Notes: a model not told the origin generated them from the letters alone. Positions 40,631-48,575 are shown, numbered from the stretch's first letter. The stretch is 64,000 nt of DNA from Phycisphaerales bacterium (GCA_035627955.1 DASPKU010000019.1:248001-312000); one strand, 5' to 3'. Numbers and translations are program-made.

Positions 40631-41395
40631 TTACTTCTTCTTGTCGCCACCCCCGGCGGGCTTGGCGGCGCCGGCGGCCGGCTTGGCGTCCTTGCCGCCA
40701 GCAGCGGGCTTCGCGGCCGCGCCACCCTTGGCGTCCTTGGCTGCGCCTGCGGCGCCTTCCTCGGCCTTCTTGGCGGTGAGGACCTCGGGCTCGGCGGCAC
40801 CGGCGACGGTGCTGGCCTCGGCGGTGACGACCTCGGCCTGGACGACGATCTGGGCGACCATCGCGTGCTTGTCGGTGATGAGCTTCATGTCCTCCCTGGG
40901 GAGCTTGACGTCGGCGGCGGTGATGGCGTGGCCCACGTCAAGGTCGGCGACGTTGCACTCGATGAAGTCGGGCAGGTCGACGACTCGGCACTCGATCTCG
41001 AGCTCGGCGGTCGGGTGCATGAGGATGGCGCCGGCGGTCTTGAGGCCCTTGGCCTCACCGATAAGGTGAATCGGCACGCGGGTCTTGACGCGCTCGTTGA
41101 GGTCCACGCGGGCGAAGTCGGCGTGGACGATGTTGGTGCCGAGATAGTCGAACTGGAGCTCCTTGAGGAGCACGATCTGGTCCTTGAAGCCGTTCTCGAG
41201 CTCCATGCGGAAGACCTTCTCGCCGGCGGTGATGTGGCGGACGGTCTCGCGGGCCTCGACGTACACGGGGATGGGCTGCTCGCCGTGCCCGTAGACGATG
41301 GCGGGCAGGCCGCCCTGCTTGCGGATGCGCTCGCAGTAGCGGGAGCCAAGGCGCTCGCGCTTCTTGGCGGTGAGGAGGGGTGACTTCTCGTGCAT
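40631..41395 (-). CDS. rplY: ribosomal protein bL25 (Ctc/TL5 form)
   Basis: 5S rRNA-binding ribosomal protein of the long Ctc type. The N-terminal L25 domain (SPLLTAKKRERLGSRYCERI, GGLPAIVYGHGEQPIPVYVE) is followed by the TL5 beta domain (RVPIHLIGEAKGLKTAGAIL, LEIECRVVDLPDFIECNVADL). About 60 C-terminal residues are low-complexity Ala/Lys/Gly (KDAKGGAAAKPAAGGKDAKP ending GGGDKKK). Length is 254 against about 185-220 for most Ctc proteins. A GAAAGGAAG site precedes the ATG. It lies between prs and pth on one strand. Confidence 0.94.
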   Translation of the reverse strand: MHEKSPLLTAKKRERLGSRYCERIRKQGGLPAIVYGHGEQPIPVYVEARETVRHITAGEKVFRMELENGFKDQIVLLKELQFDYLGTNIVHADFARVDLNERVKTRVPIHLIGEAKGLKTAGAILMHPTAELEIECRVVDLPDFIECNVADLDVGHAITAADVKLPREDMKLITDKHAMVAQIVVQAEVVTAEASTVAGAAEPEVLTAKKAEEGAAGAAKDAKGGAAAKPAAGGKDAKPAAGAAKPAGGGDKKK

Positions 41396-41417
41396 GGATG
41401 CTTCCTTTCTAACGCTG

Positions 41418-41439
41418 TATAGGTCCTCTAGGACCTATA
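41418..41439. other. palindrome between prs and rplY
   Basis: TATAGGTCC and GGACCTATA form a perfect 9-bp stem around TCTA in the 57-base gap. It is followed on the plus strand by a partial third copy (TAGGAC) and has no adjacent T-run. It could be a regulatory or processing site for rplY. Confidence 0.6.
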
Positions 41440-41452
41440 GGACTAATGGGAC

Positions 41453-42448
41453 TTACCTCTTGGGACCGGCCGTGTCCTTGAACAGGGCGCTGACAGACTG
41501 ATTCGTGTGGATCCGCAGGATCGCCTGGCCCAGCAGCGAGCCGACGCAGAGCTCCACGAGCTTGCTCTTGAGCGGCTTGGTGCGCTCGCTGAAGGGGATG
41601 GTGTTGCAGACGACGACCTTGCTGATGGGGCTGTTGACGAGGCGCTCGACCGCCGGGCCGACGAGCACCGGGTGCGTCGCGGCGGCGATGACGTCCTTTG
41701 CTCCGCGATCCATGACCAGCTTCGCGGCCTCGCACACGGTGCCGGCGGTGCTGATCATGTCGTCGAACATCAGGACGGTCTTGTTCTTCACGTCGCCGAT
41801 GAGGTTGCCCGTCTCAACCTTGCTGCCGCTGAGGCGGCGCTTGTTGATGATGGCCAGGTCGCCGTTAAGGCGGTTGGCCATGCCCTCGGCGACCTTCACA
41901 TTGCCGACGTCCGGGCTGACCAGGCAGAGGTCGCCGAGCTCTTCGCGGCGCTCGCGGAAGTACTTGATGAACTCGGGCGTGGCGGAGAGGTGATCGACGG
42001 GGAGGTCGAAGAAGCCCTGGATCTGGGCGGCGTGCAGGTCGAGGGCGAGGACGCGCTGGGCGCCCGCGGCGGTGATGAGGTTCGCCACGAGCTTGGCGGT
42101 GATGGGCACGCGCCCCTCGTCCTTGCGGTCCTGGCGGGCGTAGCCCATGTACGGCATGACGACCGTGATGCGGCCGGCGCTGGCGCGACGGAGCGTGTCG
42201 ATGAAGATCAGCAGCTCCATCAGGTTGTTGTTGACGGGCTCGCAGGTGCTGATGACGACGTAGCAGTCCTTGCCGCGGACGTCCTCGTCGAGCTTGACGA
42301 AGATCTCACCGTCGGGGAACTCGGTGACCCGGGCGCCGCCGGGCTGCATGTCGAGCACCTGGCAGATGCGCTTGGTCAGCTCCGTGGTGGAGCGGCCGCT
42401 GAAGACGATGAGGTTGCCGTCGTCGACAACGCTGGAGCGGGCGGGCAT
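41453..42448 (-). CDS. prs: ribose-phosphate pyrophosphokinase
   Basis: Makes PRPP from ribose 5-phosphate and ATP for nucleotide, His and Trp synthesis. The 331-residue protein has the family motifs FPDGEIFVKLDEDVRGKD, PYMGYARQDRKDEGR, the loop ALDLHAAQIQGFFDLPVDHL, and the PRPP-binding signature VLMFDDMISTAGT. The start codon overlaps the glmU stop by one base (TGATG), so translation is coupled. About 12 extra residues precede the usual start region (NLIVFSGRSTTELTKRI). Confidence 0.96.
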   Translation of the reverse strand: MPARSSVVDDGNLIVFSGRSTTELTKRICQVLDMQPGGARVTEFPDGEIFVKLDEDVRGKDCYVVISTCEPVNNNLMELLIFIDTLRRASAGRITVVMPYMGYARQDRKDEGRVPITAKLVANLITAAGAQRVLALDLHAAQIQGFFDLPVDHLSATPEFIKYFRERREELGDLCLVSPDVGNVKVAEGMANRLNGDLAIINKRRLSGSKVETGNLIGDVKNKTVLMFDDMISTAGTVCEAAKLVMDRGAKDVIAAATHPVLVGPAVERLVNSPISKVVVCNTIPFSERTKPLKSKLVELCVGSLLGQAILRIHTNQSVSALFKDTAGPKR

Positions 42449-43254
42449 CAGCGGTTCCCTCCTGGAATGGCCGAGGCGGTGGGGGCGGCGGGCGCGACGT
42501 TGTTGGCGGGGCGGCTGCGGTAGATCGCGTCGACCTGCGCCAGGTCATCGGGCGTGTTGATCGAGAGCACATCCTCGGGCGGCACGGCGTCGATCACCTC
42601 GACGCGCTGGCCGGCGCTCATGAGCAGCGCGGGCACGTCGGTGATGTAGTACTCGTTGGTGACCGGGTTGCGGGTGACGCTCTTGAGGGCATTGGCGAGG
42701 TGGTGGGCGTCGAAGCAGTAGTAGCTGGGGTTGACCTCGCGGATGTTCAGCTGCTCGGGGGTCGCGTTCTTCTGCTCCACGATGGCGACGAAGGCGCCGG
42801 TACGGTCGCGGACGATCCGGCCGTAGCCCTGGGGGTTATCAATGACGCTGGTGGCGAGGGTGGCCGCGGCCTGCCTGCTGCGGTGGCGGTCGAGCACGGC
42901 CTTGATGGTCGCGGGGCGGATGAGGGGGCCGTCACCGCAGAGGACGAGGGTGTCGCTGCCGGGCTGCCCGCTCTCGCGGGCGAGGAGCGGCATGGCGCAC
43001 TGCACGGCGTGCCCGGTGCCCAGCTGCTGGTCCTGCACGGCATATTCGACCTGCGGGTAGCTCTTGAGGGCGTCGCGGACGAGCTCCTGCTTGTGGCCGA
43101 CGACCGCGATGATTCGCCCGCAGCCGGCGGCGAGGCAGGCATCGACGACAGCGCACACCATCGGGCGTCCACCCACGGGGAAGGCGACCTTGGGCAGGTC
43201 CGACTTCATGCGGGTGCCCTTACCAGCGGCGAGGATGATGGCGGTTGGCTTCAT
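42448..43254 (-). CDS. glmU: GlmU-type UDP-GlcNAc pyrophosphorylase (uridylyl domain only)
   Basis: Nucleotidyltransferase with the GlmU N-terminal fold: LAAGKGTRMKSDLPKVAFPV (8-27), AVQDQQLGTGHAVQCA, LVLCGDGPLI, NPQGYGRIVRDRTGAFVAIVEQKNA (split here by motif) and NEYYITDVPALL. It makes UDP-N-acetylglucosamine from GlcNAc-1-phosphate. At 268 residues it lacks the left-handed beta-helix acetyltransferase half of the bifunctional 450-residue GlmU, so acetylation must be done by another protein, or this is a related sugar-nucleotide enzyme. The position before prs-ctc-pth is the classical glmU place. Confidence 0.88.
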   Translation of the reverse strand: MKPTAIILAAGKGTRMKSDLPKVAFPVGGRPMVCAVVDACLAAGCGRIIAVVGHKQELVRDALKSYPQVEYAVQDQQLGTGHAVQCAMPLLARESGQPGSDTLVLCGDGPLIRPATIKAVLDRHRSRQAAATLATSVIDNPQGYGRIVRDRTGAFVAIVEQKNATPEQLNIREVNPSYYCFDAHHLANALKSVTRNPVTNEYYITDVPALLMSAGQRVEVIDAVPPEDVLSINTPDDLAQVDAIYRSRPANNVAPAAPTASAIPGGNR

Positions 43255-43263
43255 GGGTGCAGT

Positions 43264-43356
43264 GGGTACCCCGCCACTCCGTGGCGGTTCTTTGGTGTGC
43301 CTCAGTTGTCAGCGGTGTGATGCTCAGCAGAGCCGCCGCGGAGCGGCGGGGTACCC
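43264..43356. repeat. pair of inverted palindromic elements
   Basis: GGGTACCCCGCCACTCCGTG (43264-43283 plus G) and CCGCGGAGCGGCGGGGTACC (43336-43355 plus C) are 21-base inverted copies with two differences. Each also contains its own hairpin (CCGCCACTCCGTGGCGG; CCGCCGCGGAGCGGCGG). GGTACCC is repeated once more at 43360-43366. They lie between glmU and tRNA-Gln. A related hairpin sits at 32088. Confidence 0.8.
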
Positions 43357-43372
43357 ATGGGTACCCAAGAAG

Positions 43373-43443
43373 CTGGTCGACCAGGATTCGAACCTGGACA
43401 AACAGAACCAAAATCTGCTGTGCTACCGTTACACCATCGACCA
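43373..43443 (-). tRNA. tRNA-Gln(TTG)
   Basis: 71 bases on the minus strand fold as a full cloverleaf: acceptor TGGTCGA/TCGACCA, D-arm with a short loop, anticodon stem CAGA/TCTG with loop TTTTGGT (anticodon TTG), and the T-arm CCAGG TTCGAAT CCTGG. The discriminator base is G. CCA is not followed as an encoded end. Confidence 0.95.
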
Positions 43444-43738
43444 GTAAAAGCCCGAGTAGCAGGCTTGGGCGAGCCTCCGTTTGACCGTCGCGGGGCGTCG
43501 TGCCTCGCGGGCGGTGGGACCAGGGACCACAGTCGCGGTCCGCTGGTCAGCCGACGAATCGGCGGAGGCGGGGCCGCGGCACGGGCGACCACCCACAAGG
43601 GTGATTGCCGGAGCTGGACAGTCCATCAGCCGCGATGGGACCGCCCCTGGCCGCGCCTCGGGTCGTTTTGACCGTCCGTCGCGGCGGGCTCCAATGGGAC
43701 CGGCAAGTGTAGGCAGCGGGGCACGGGGGGGCGGGGTT
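43444..43738. other. 295-base intergenic region with hairpins
   Basis: Lies between tRNA-Gln and the SWIM gene and must hold the tRNA promoter on the minus strand. A clear hairpin at 43518-43548 pairs GACCAG-GGACC with GGTCC-G-CTGGTC. A phrase TTTGACCGTCGCGG near 43481 recurs as TTTTGACCGTCCGTCGCGG near 43666. No protein or known RNA family is recognised. Confidence 0.45.
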
Positions 43739-44902
43739 TCAGCCCGGCATGTCGTCGCCTTCAAGCTCGGCGTCGTCGACAACAGGCTCCCTCGGAGCGG
43801 GCTCCATATCGGCAGGCTCGTCGGTCTTCCGCGCGGCCTCGCTGATGGTGTTGTAGCAGCTTGCCAGGAGCCCGATGAGCGGGAACTGGGCAGTGGTGAA
43901 GGGTGAGGGCCCCAGACGGCGAAGCAGCGGGTGGCTCACGGCGGGCGGGTCGAGCGGGAGGTCGATGTCGTGCAGGCCGGGGCCGGCGTCCCAGAAGCGC
44001 TCGGCCGCTTCCTCGAGGGTGGGGAAGGTGACGTCGGACACGCCCGGCACGCGCTGCGGGTAGACGGGCACGGAGATTCCGGCGATGCCGGTCATGGTGC
44101 GGCGCTGGCGGAGGCGCTCGAGCAGGTCCTTGCCCTCAACGCCGCGGAGCGTGAACATCAGGAAGGGCTCGGTGGCGAGCTTGTGGGCGAGCAGGTAGGC
44201 GAGGCAGCACACGTGCTTGCACCACGGGCTGTCGTTGGTGTCGCTCCAGGTGGGGGTCTCTTTGACGGGCTGGCCAGTGCGGGCGGCGATGGCGCGGGCC
44301 GCGGCGGCGGTGGCCTCGGCGTGGGCCTGCATCATGGCGCGGCAGTCGCACGAGACAGTGAGCTCGGCGGGGTCGGTGGGGAAGAGCTTGAGGCCGAGGG
44401 GGCCGAAGATGTCCTCGATGTTGGGCGGGAGCTCGCCGGCGAGGAGCTTGGCGGCGTAGATCGCGCCCTCGCTCATGGCCTCAACGACTTTGTCCCACTG
44501 CTCGGTGGTGAAGGTGCTGATGCTGATTGTGGTGGTGTACGGGCGGTCGGAGCGGCCCTGGACGTTCCCGACCACGCTGCCCGGGCCGATGGTCATGCGC
44601 TTGGTCTGACCTTGGCGGGCGTAGTCGAGGCCTTCGATCAGCGGCTGACCGACGACGGCTTGTTCGAGCACGCGGAGCCAGCGGTGGGCGGTCCAGGCGG
44701 TGGGGGAGGCGGGCGGGGCGATGTCGCCGGCGGGGACCTTGAGGCCGCCGCGGACCTTGCGGGGCTTGGCGGGGAGCGGGCGCGGGGCGGGGCGGAGGGG
44801 CGGCTGCATGCCCGCGGGCGCGGGGCGCTCGGGGCGGGCCATCGGCGGCGTATGTCGCTTGGGGCCGGAGGCGGGTTGCGGGGTGGGCGTCGGGTCGTTC
44901 AC
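43739..44902 (-). CDS. SWIM zinc-finger protein
   Basis: A 387-residue protein with a Pro/Ala-rich basic N-terminus (about 60 residues), a beta-rich region (RQGQTKRMTIGPGSVVGNVQ; YTTTISISTFTTEQWDKVVE), and a SWIM zinc finger with the CxC...CxH pattern (LTVSCDCRA ... SPWCKHVCCLAYLLAHKL). A helical segment and an acidic tail follow. It is downstream of the SNF2 helicase on the same strand; bacterial SNF2 proteins are often paired with such SWIM proteins, so the two probably act together on DNA or a nucleic-acid complex. GTG at 44902 is chosen because third-position G/C is high from there; another GTG at 45004 would add 34 residues with poor codon bias. Confidence 0.87.
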   Translation of the reverse strand: MNDPTPTPQPASGPKRHTPPMARPERPAPAGMQPPLRPAPRPLPAKPRKVRGGLKVPAGDIAPPASPTAWTAHRWLRVLEQAVVGQPLIEGLDYARQGQTKRMTIGPGSVVGNVQGRSDRPYTTTISISTFTTEQWDKVVEAMSEGAIYAAKLLAGELPPNIEDIFGPLGLKLFPTDPAELTVSCDCRAMMQAHAEATAAAARAIAARTGQPVKETPTWSDTNDSPWCKHVCCLAYLLAHKLATEPFLMFTLRGVEGKDLLERLRQRRTMTGIAGISVPVYPQRVPGVSDVTFPTLEEAAERFWDAGPGLHDIDLPLDPPAVSHPLLRRLGPSPFTTAQFPLIGLLASCYNTISEAARKTDEPADMEPAPREPVVDDAELEGDDMPG

Positions 44903-45040
44903 GAATGGTTCCGGGGCATCGGGCAGGTCAGGGCCAGTCTGTAGGGTTGGCAGAGGCCCTGTTGGTGTCCAGCGAGAGGGGATGAAAGCGGGAAAACCCC
45001 TCACTGCGTTCGGGGCTCGTTTCGAACGGTCTTGATAGAA

Positions 45041-48000
45041 CTACACCTCGTCGTCCACCGCGTCGTTGCGGAGGGTCAGGATGTCGCGGAGCTGGTCGGT
45101 GTTGAGCTCGCTGAGCCACTGCTCGCCGCTGCCGATGATGTTCTCGGCCAGCTCGGTCTTGCTCTCGATCATCTGGTCGATGCGCTCCTCGAGCGTGCCG
45201 CGGATCACGAACTTGTGCACCTGCACGGTGCGCGTCTGTCCGATGCGGTAGGCGCGGTCGGTGGCCTGGTTCTCCACGGCCGGGTTCCACCAGCGGTCGA
45301 AGTGGAACACGTGCGTGGCGGCGGTAAGGTTGAGGCCGACGCCGCCGGCGCGGAGGCTGAGGAGGAGGATCGGCGCGGTGCCGTCGGCCTTCTGGAAGCG
45401 GTCGATCATGGCCTGACGCTGCGGCTGGGTGGTGCCGCCGTGGATGAAGAGGATGTCCTTGCCGGTCTTGTGGCGGAGCATGGACTCGAGCAGGTGGCCC
45501 ATCTCGCGGAACTGGGTGAAGATGAGGGCCTGGTCGCCCTCGGCGAGGAGCTCCTCGACCATTTCCATGGTGCGGATGCACTTGCCGCTACGCGACGGAT
45601 CGGCGGGCTGAGTGGGGTTGTCGCCGAAGTCCTTGAGGATGAGGCTGGGGTGGTCGCAGATCTGCTTGAGCTTGACGAGCGCGGCGAGGACGAGGCCGCG
45701 GCGCTGCATGCCCTCGGCCTCATCGACCTCGTTGAGCATGCGCTTGACGCAGGACTCGTACATGGAGGCCTGCTCGCTGGTGAGGTAGCTGTACTCGCGG
45801 CTCTCGACCTTCTCGGGGAGGTCGGCGACGACGAGCGGGTCGCTCTTGAGGCGGCGGAGGACGAAGGGGCGGATGAGGCCGCGGAGCTGCTCGCCCCGCG
45901 ACTTGTCGTGGTAGCGCTCGATGGGGACGGCGAAGCGGGTGCGGAAGTTGCCGGGGCTGCCGAGGTAGCCGGGGTTGAGGAAGTCCATGATGGACCACAG
46001 CTCGGTGAGGCGGTTTTCGACGGGCGTGCCGGTGAGGGCGACGCGCTTGAGGGCCTCGAAGCTGCGGACCGCCTGGCTCTGCTTGGCGGAGGGGTTCTTG
46101 ATGTACTGGGCCTCGTCGAGCACGACGCGCCCCCACTTGACCTGGCCGAGCAGTTCGCGGTCGCGGTGGGCGAGGGCGTAGGTGGTGATGACCAGGTCGC
46201 TGTCCACGGCCTTGTTGAGGAAGTCGAGGCCCTGGAGGCGGCCGATGCCGTGGTGCACGAGGACCTTGAGGTCGGGGCAGAAGCGGCGGCACTCGTGGAT
46301 CCAGTTGCCGACGACGGACATGGGGACGAGGAGGAGGGTGGGGGGGACGAGGGCGCGGGGAGTGGAGATGTCCTGCGACGCCGGGACTGAGGGCGCTTCG
46401 CCCGAAGTCGCGGGTTCTGGTGTCTGTTGCGTTGCGTCGTCACTGGTGCCCTGAACCCGGGACTTCGTCGAGGACTCCTCAGTCCCGGCATCGGGTGTGC
46501 CCACGAGCCTGCTCGCAACCGTCTCGCTCGTCTCAGTCGTGGCGGCGAGACGCTGCTGCTCCTCGGCGACTTCGCGCTCGTGGGCGATGAGGGCGAGGAG
46601 CTGCACGGTCTTGCCGAGGCCCATGTCGTCGGCGAGGCAGATGCCAAAGCCGAGGGTCTCCTGGAAGGCCATCCACGAGACGCCGCGGGCCTGGTAGGGG
46701 CGGAGCGTGCCGTGGAAGGACTTGGGCGGGGGCAGCTGTTCGACCTGCCGCGAGGAGGACTCGCTGTTCAAGAAGGCCTGGAGCCAGCCGCTGGCCTCGA
46801 GGCCGACCACGGGGATGCCGGTGGTCTTGAGGTCGCTGGCGTACGCCAGGCGCATGGCCTCGGCGAGGCGGATCTTGCCACCGGGGTTCTCGCGGATGAA
46901 GCGGATGGCGGCGTGCACGTCCTCGGGGCGGATCTCGACCCAGCGGCCATTGATGCGCACCAGCGGCGTGCGCTTGCTCGCCAGCTGCTCGAACTCGTGC
47001 AGCGAGAGCGTGGTGTCGCCCACGGCGATCTCCCACTTGTAGTTGATGAGCGACGCGAGGCCCAGCTGCGCCCGCGCGGCGTTGGTCATGCCGGTGCCTG
47101 TATCGCCGAAGGGATCGACGTTCTCGTCGCTCTCCAGGCGCAGCTTGGCGCCCAGGCGCGCGGTGGGGGAGTCCCACCACGAAGGGGCCTCGACACCGAA
47201 GCCCTGCTCAATGAGGATGGGCCGGACTTCGCGGAGGAACTCGTAGGCCTTGCGCGTGGAGACGTTGAGCGACTCGGGCTCGCTCTCTTCGAGGGCTTCT
47301 TCCAGGCGCGGGTAGAAGCGGGAGGCGCGCCCGAGCTCGCCCAGCAGCAGCTCCTGCGGCTGCTCGAGACGGCGGCCCATGACGGTGACGCTGTCGCCGG
47401 TGAGCAGCCACACATCGGAGGCGTCGAGCACGAGGGAGGGCTGGTCCACGCTCTGGAGGTGGAAGGAGAGCGTCCAGATCGGGTCCTCGGGGTCCGGCGT
47501 CTCAGCGCCCATGACGATCGGCTCGCTGAGACGGAGCATGAGGCGCCAGGAGGAGCTTGCGCCGCGCTCCTCGAGCACGCCGAGCCAGGCGCGGACGCGC
47601 TTGTTGAGCTCGGCGCGCATGCCGGGGTTGGCCTGGACGTGGGGCGTGGTGGTGAGCAGGCCGCGGAGCCACGCGACGTGCGGGTCGGTGACGGGCTTGT
47701 CCTCGACGCTCTCGGCGAAGTTCTCGGCCAGGAGCGGGCGGCGGCACTCGGCGTCGGTAATCGCCTGCAGGAAGTCCTCGGTGATCGCCCAGGGCTCGTG
47801 GCGGAAGCGGTCGGGCACGGCTCGCGCGGCGGGGGGCATCGCGGCAACGAGGCGCTGCACGCGCTGTGCCGTGGCCTCGTCGCTCACCCACGCCTCCCAC
47901 TGCGCATCGAGCTCGCCGGTGGAGGTTTGGAGCAGGGCGGGGACGAAACGCTGCTGGCTCAGCAGATAGCGGGAGAGGCGGGCGGCCTGCGCGAAGTAGT

Positions 48001-48448
48001 CGAGGGTGGCACCGGCGGAGTATCGGCGGTCGCCGTTGGTGGCGAGCTCGGCCTCGTCGGCGAGCTGGTCGCTGATGGCGAGGAGAGCGCTGGCCGCGTG
48101 CTCGGGCTTGATGGCGAGAGCGGCGGCCTCGAACGCGAGCACATCAAGCGGTGCGCGGCCTTCGCCGTCGTCGGTCGTGGTGACCAGGCCCAGGAGACGA
48201 GCGAGGGTGGAGCTCGGCGCTGGTTTGCCGCCGCTCGCGGGCAGGCGCAGGCGCACGGCGGTAGACGCGGCGTCGGTCAGGCCGGGCAGTGTGCGGAGCG
48301 ACTCGGGATCGGCGGCGAAGGGGTGGGGGGGTGTGCGCCCGGGCTCGGGTGCGGCGGGAGCGCTGGAGAGACGGTCGGGGTCCTCGGCCCAGAGGTGCAG
48401 GTGCCCCTCGGACCAGTTCGCGTGCAGCACCTTCGTCAAAGCCGTCAC
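45041..48448 (-). CDS. SNF2-family DNA helicase/translocase
   Basis: A bacterial SWI2/SNF2 ATPase of about 1,135 residues. The N-terminal half (bacterial SNF2-associated region) precedes motif I (GICLADDMGLGKTVQLLALI), motif II VVLDEAQYIKNP, motif III ALTGTPVENRLTELWSIMDF, and in the C-terminal RecA-like lobe ALIFTQFREMGHLLESML, LSLRAGGVGLNLTAATHVFH and NQATDRAYRIGQTRTVQVHK. Between motifs I and Ia there is a low-complexity insert (about residues 635-710) absent from typical members, most of it encoded by two dispersed repeat copies. The GTG at 48448 matches where homology starts; an ATG at 48493 next to tRNA-Lys is an alternative. The partner SWIM gene follows. Confidence 0.93.
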   Translation of the reverse strand: MTALTKVLHANWSEGHLHLWAEDPDRLSSAPAAPEPGRTPPHPFAADPESLRTLPGLTDAASTAVRLRLPASGGKPAPSSTLARLLGLVTTTDDGEGRAPLDVLAFEAAALAIKPEHAASALLAISDQLADEAELATNGDRRYSAGATLDYFAQAARLSRYLLSQQRFVPALLQTSTGELDAQWEAWVSDEATAQRVQRLVAAMPPAARAVPDRFRHEPWAITEDFLQAITDAECRRPLLAENFAESVEDKPVTDPHVAWLRGLLTTTPHVQANPGMRAELNKRVRAWLGVLEERGASSSWRLMLRLSEPIVMGAETPDPEDPIWTLSFHLQSVDQPSLVLDASDVWLLTGDSVTVMGRRLEQPQELLLGELGRASRFYPRLEEALEESEPESLNVSTRKAYEFLREVRPILIEQGFGVEAPSWWDSPTARLGAKLRLESDENVDPFGDTGTGMTNAARAQLGLASLINYKWEIAVGDTTLSLHEFEQLASKRTPLVRINGRWVEIRPEDVHAAIRFIRENPGGKIRLAEAMRLAYASDLKTTGIPVVGLEASGWLQAFLNSESSSRQVEQLPPPKSFHGTLRPYQARGVSWMAFQETLGFGICLADDMGLGKTVQLLALIAHEREVAEEQQRLAATTETSETVASRLVGTPDAGTEESSTKSRVQGTSDDATQQTPEPATSGEAPSVPASQDISTPRALVPPTLLLVPMSVVGNWIHECRRFCPDLKVLVHHGIGRLQGLDFLNKAVDSDLVITTYALAHRDRELLGQVKWGRVVLDEAQYIKNPSAKQSQAVRSFEALKRVALTGTPVENRLTELWSIMDFLNPGYLGSPGNFRTRFAVPIERYHDKSRGEQLRGLIRPFVLRRLKSDPLVVADLPEKVESREYSYLTSEQASMYESCVKRMLNEVDEAEGMQRRGLVLAALVKLKQICDHPSLILKDFGDNPTQPADPSRSGKCIRTMEMVEELLAEGDQALIFTQFREMGHLLESMLRHKTGKDILFIHGGTTQPQRQAMIDRFQKADGTAPILLLSLRAGGVGLNLTAATHVFHFDRWWNPAVENQATDRAYRIGQTRTVQVHKFVIRGTLEERIDQMIESKTELAENIIGSGEQWLSELNTDQLRDILTLRNDAVDDEV
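46376..46416 (+). repeat. dispersed hairpin element, copy 2 (inside SNF2 gene)
   Basis: Begins CGACGCCGGGACTGAGG, identical over 17 bases to the element at 12975, and ends CGAAGTCGCGGGTT (one change from copy 1). The centre differs (GCGCTTCGCC). On the coding strand it is read as PEPATSGEAPSVPAS. Confidence 0.85.
46454..46493 (-). repeat. dispersed hairpin element, copy 3 (inside SNF2 gene, inverted)
   Basis: On the minus strand begins CGATGCCGGGACTGAGG (16 of 17 bases as copy 1) and ends CGAAGTCCCGGGTT. It lies 37 bases from copy 2 in the opposite orientation and is translated as DAGTEESSTKSRV in the helicase. Confidence 0.85.
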
Positions 48449-48502
48449 CTTCCCTGTGTCCCCACGGAATCCGTTCGCCGCACGCGGCGGCATCTACCAG
48501 AA

Positions 48503-48575
48503 TGAGGGCGCAGGGACTCGAACCCTGGACCGACGGCTTAAAAGGCCGCTGCTCTACCAACTGAGCTACGCCCTC
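48503..48575 (-). tRNA. tRNA-Lys(TTT)
   Basis: 73 bases on the minus strand: acceptor GAGGGCG/CGCCCTC, D-arm GCTC AGTTGGTA GAGC, anticodon stem GCGGC/GCCGT with loop CTTTTAA (anticodon TTT), T-arm CAGGG TTCGAGT CCCTG, discriminator A. TACTAT on the minus strand at 48591-48596 is a possible -10 box. The 3' end is within 55 bases of the helicase start. Confidence 0.96.

Noticed and set aside
46427-48505. 692-codon open frame opposite the SNF2 helicase
   Set aside because: Composition typical of complementary-frame shadows and no homology visible.
48503-48575. Integrated element at tRNA-Lys
   Set aside because: No integrase, no duplicated tRNA end found by eye; the neighbouring genes have normal composition.
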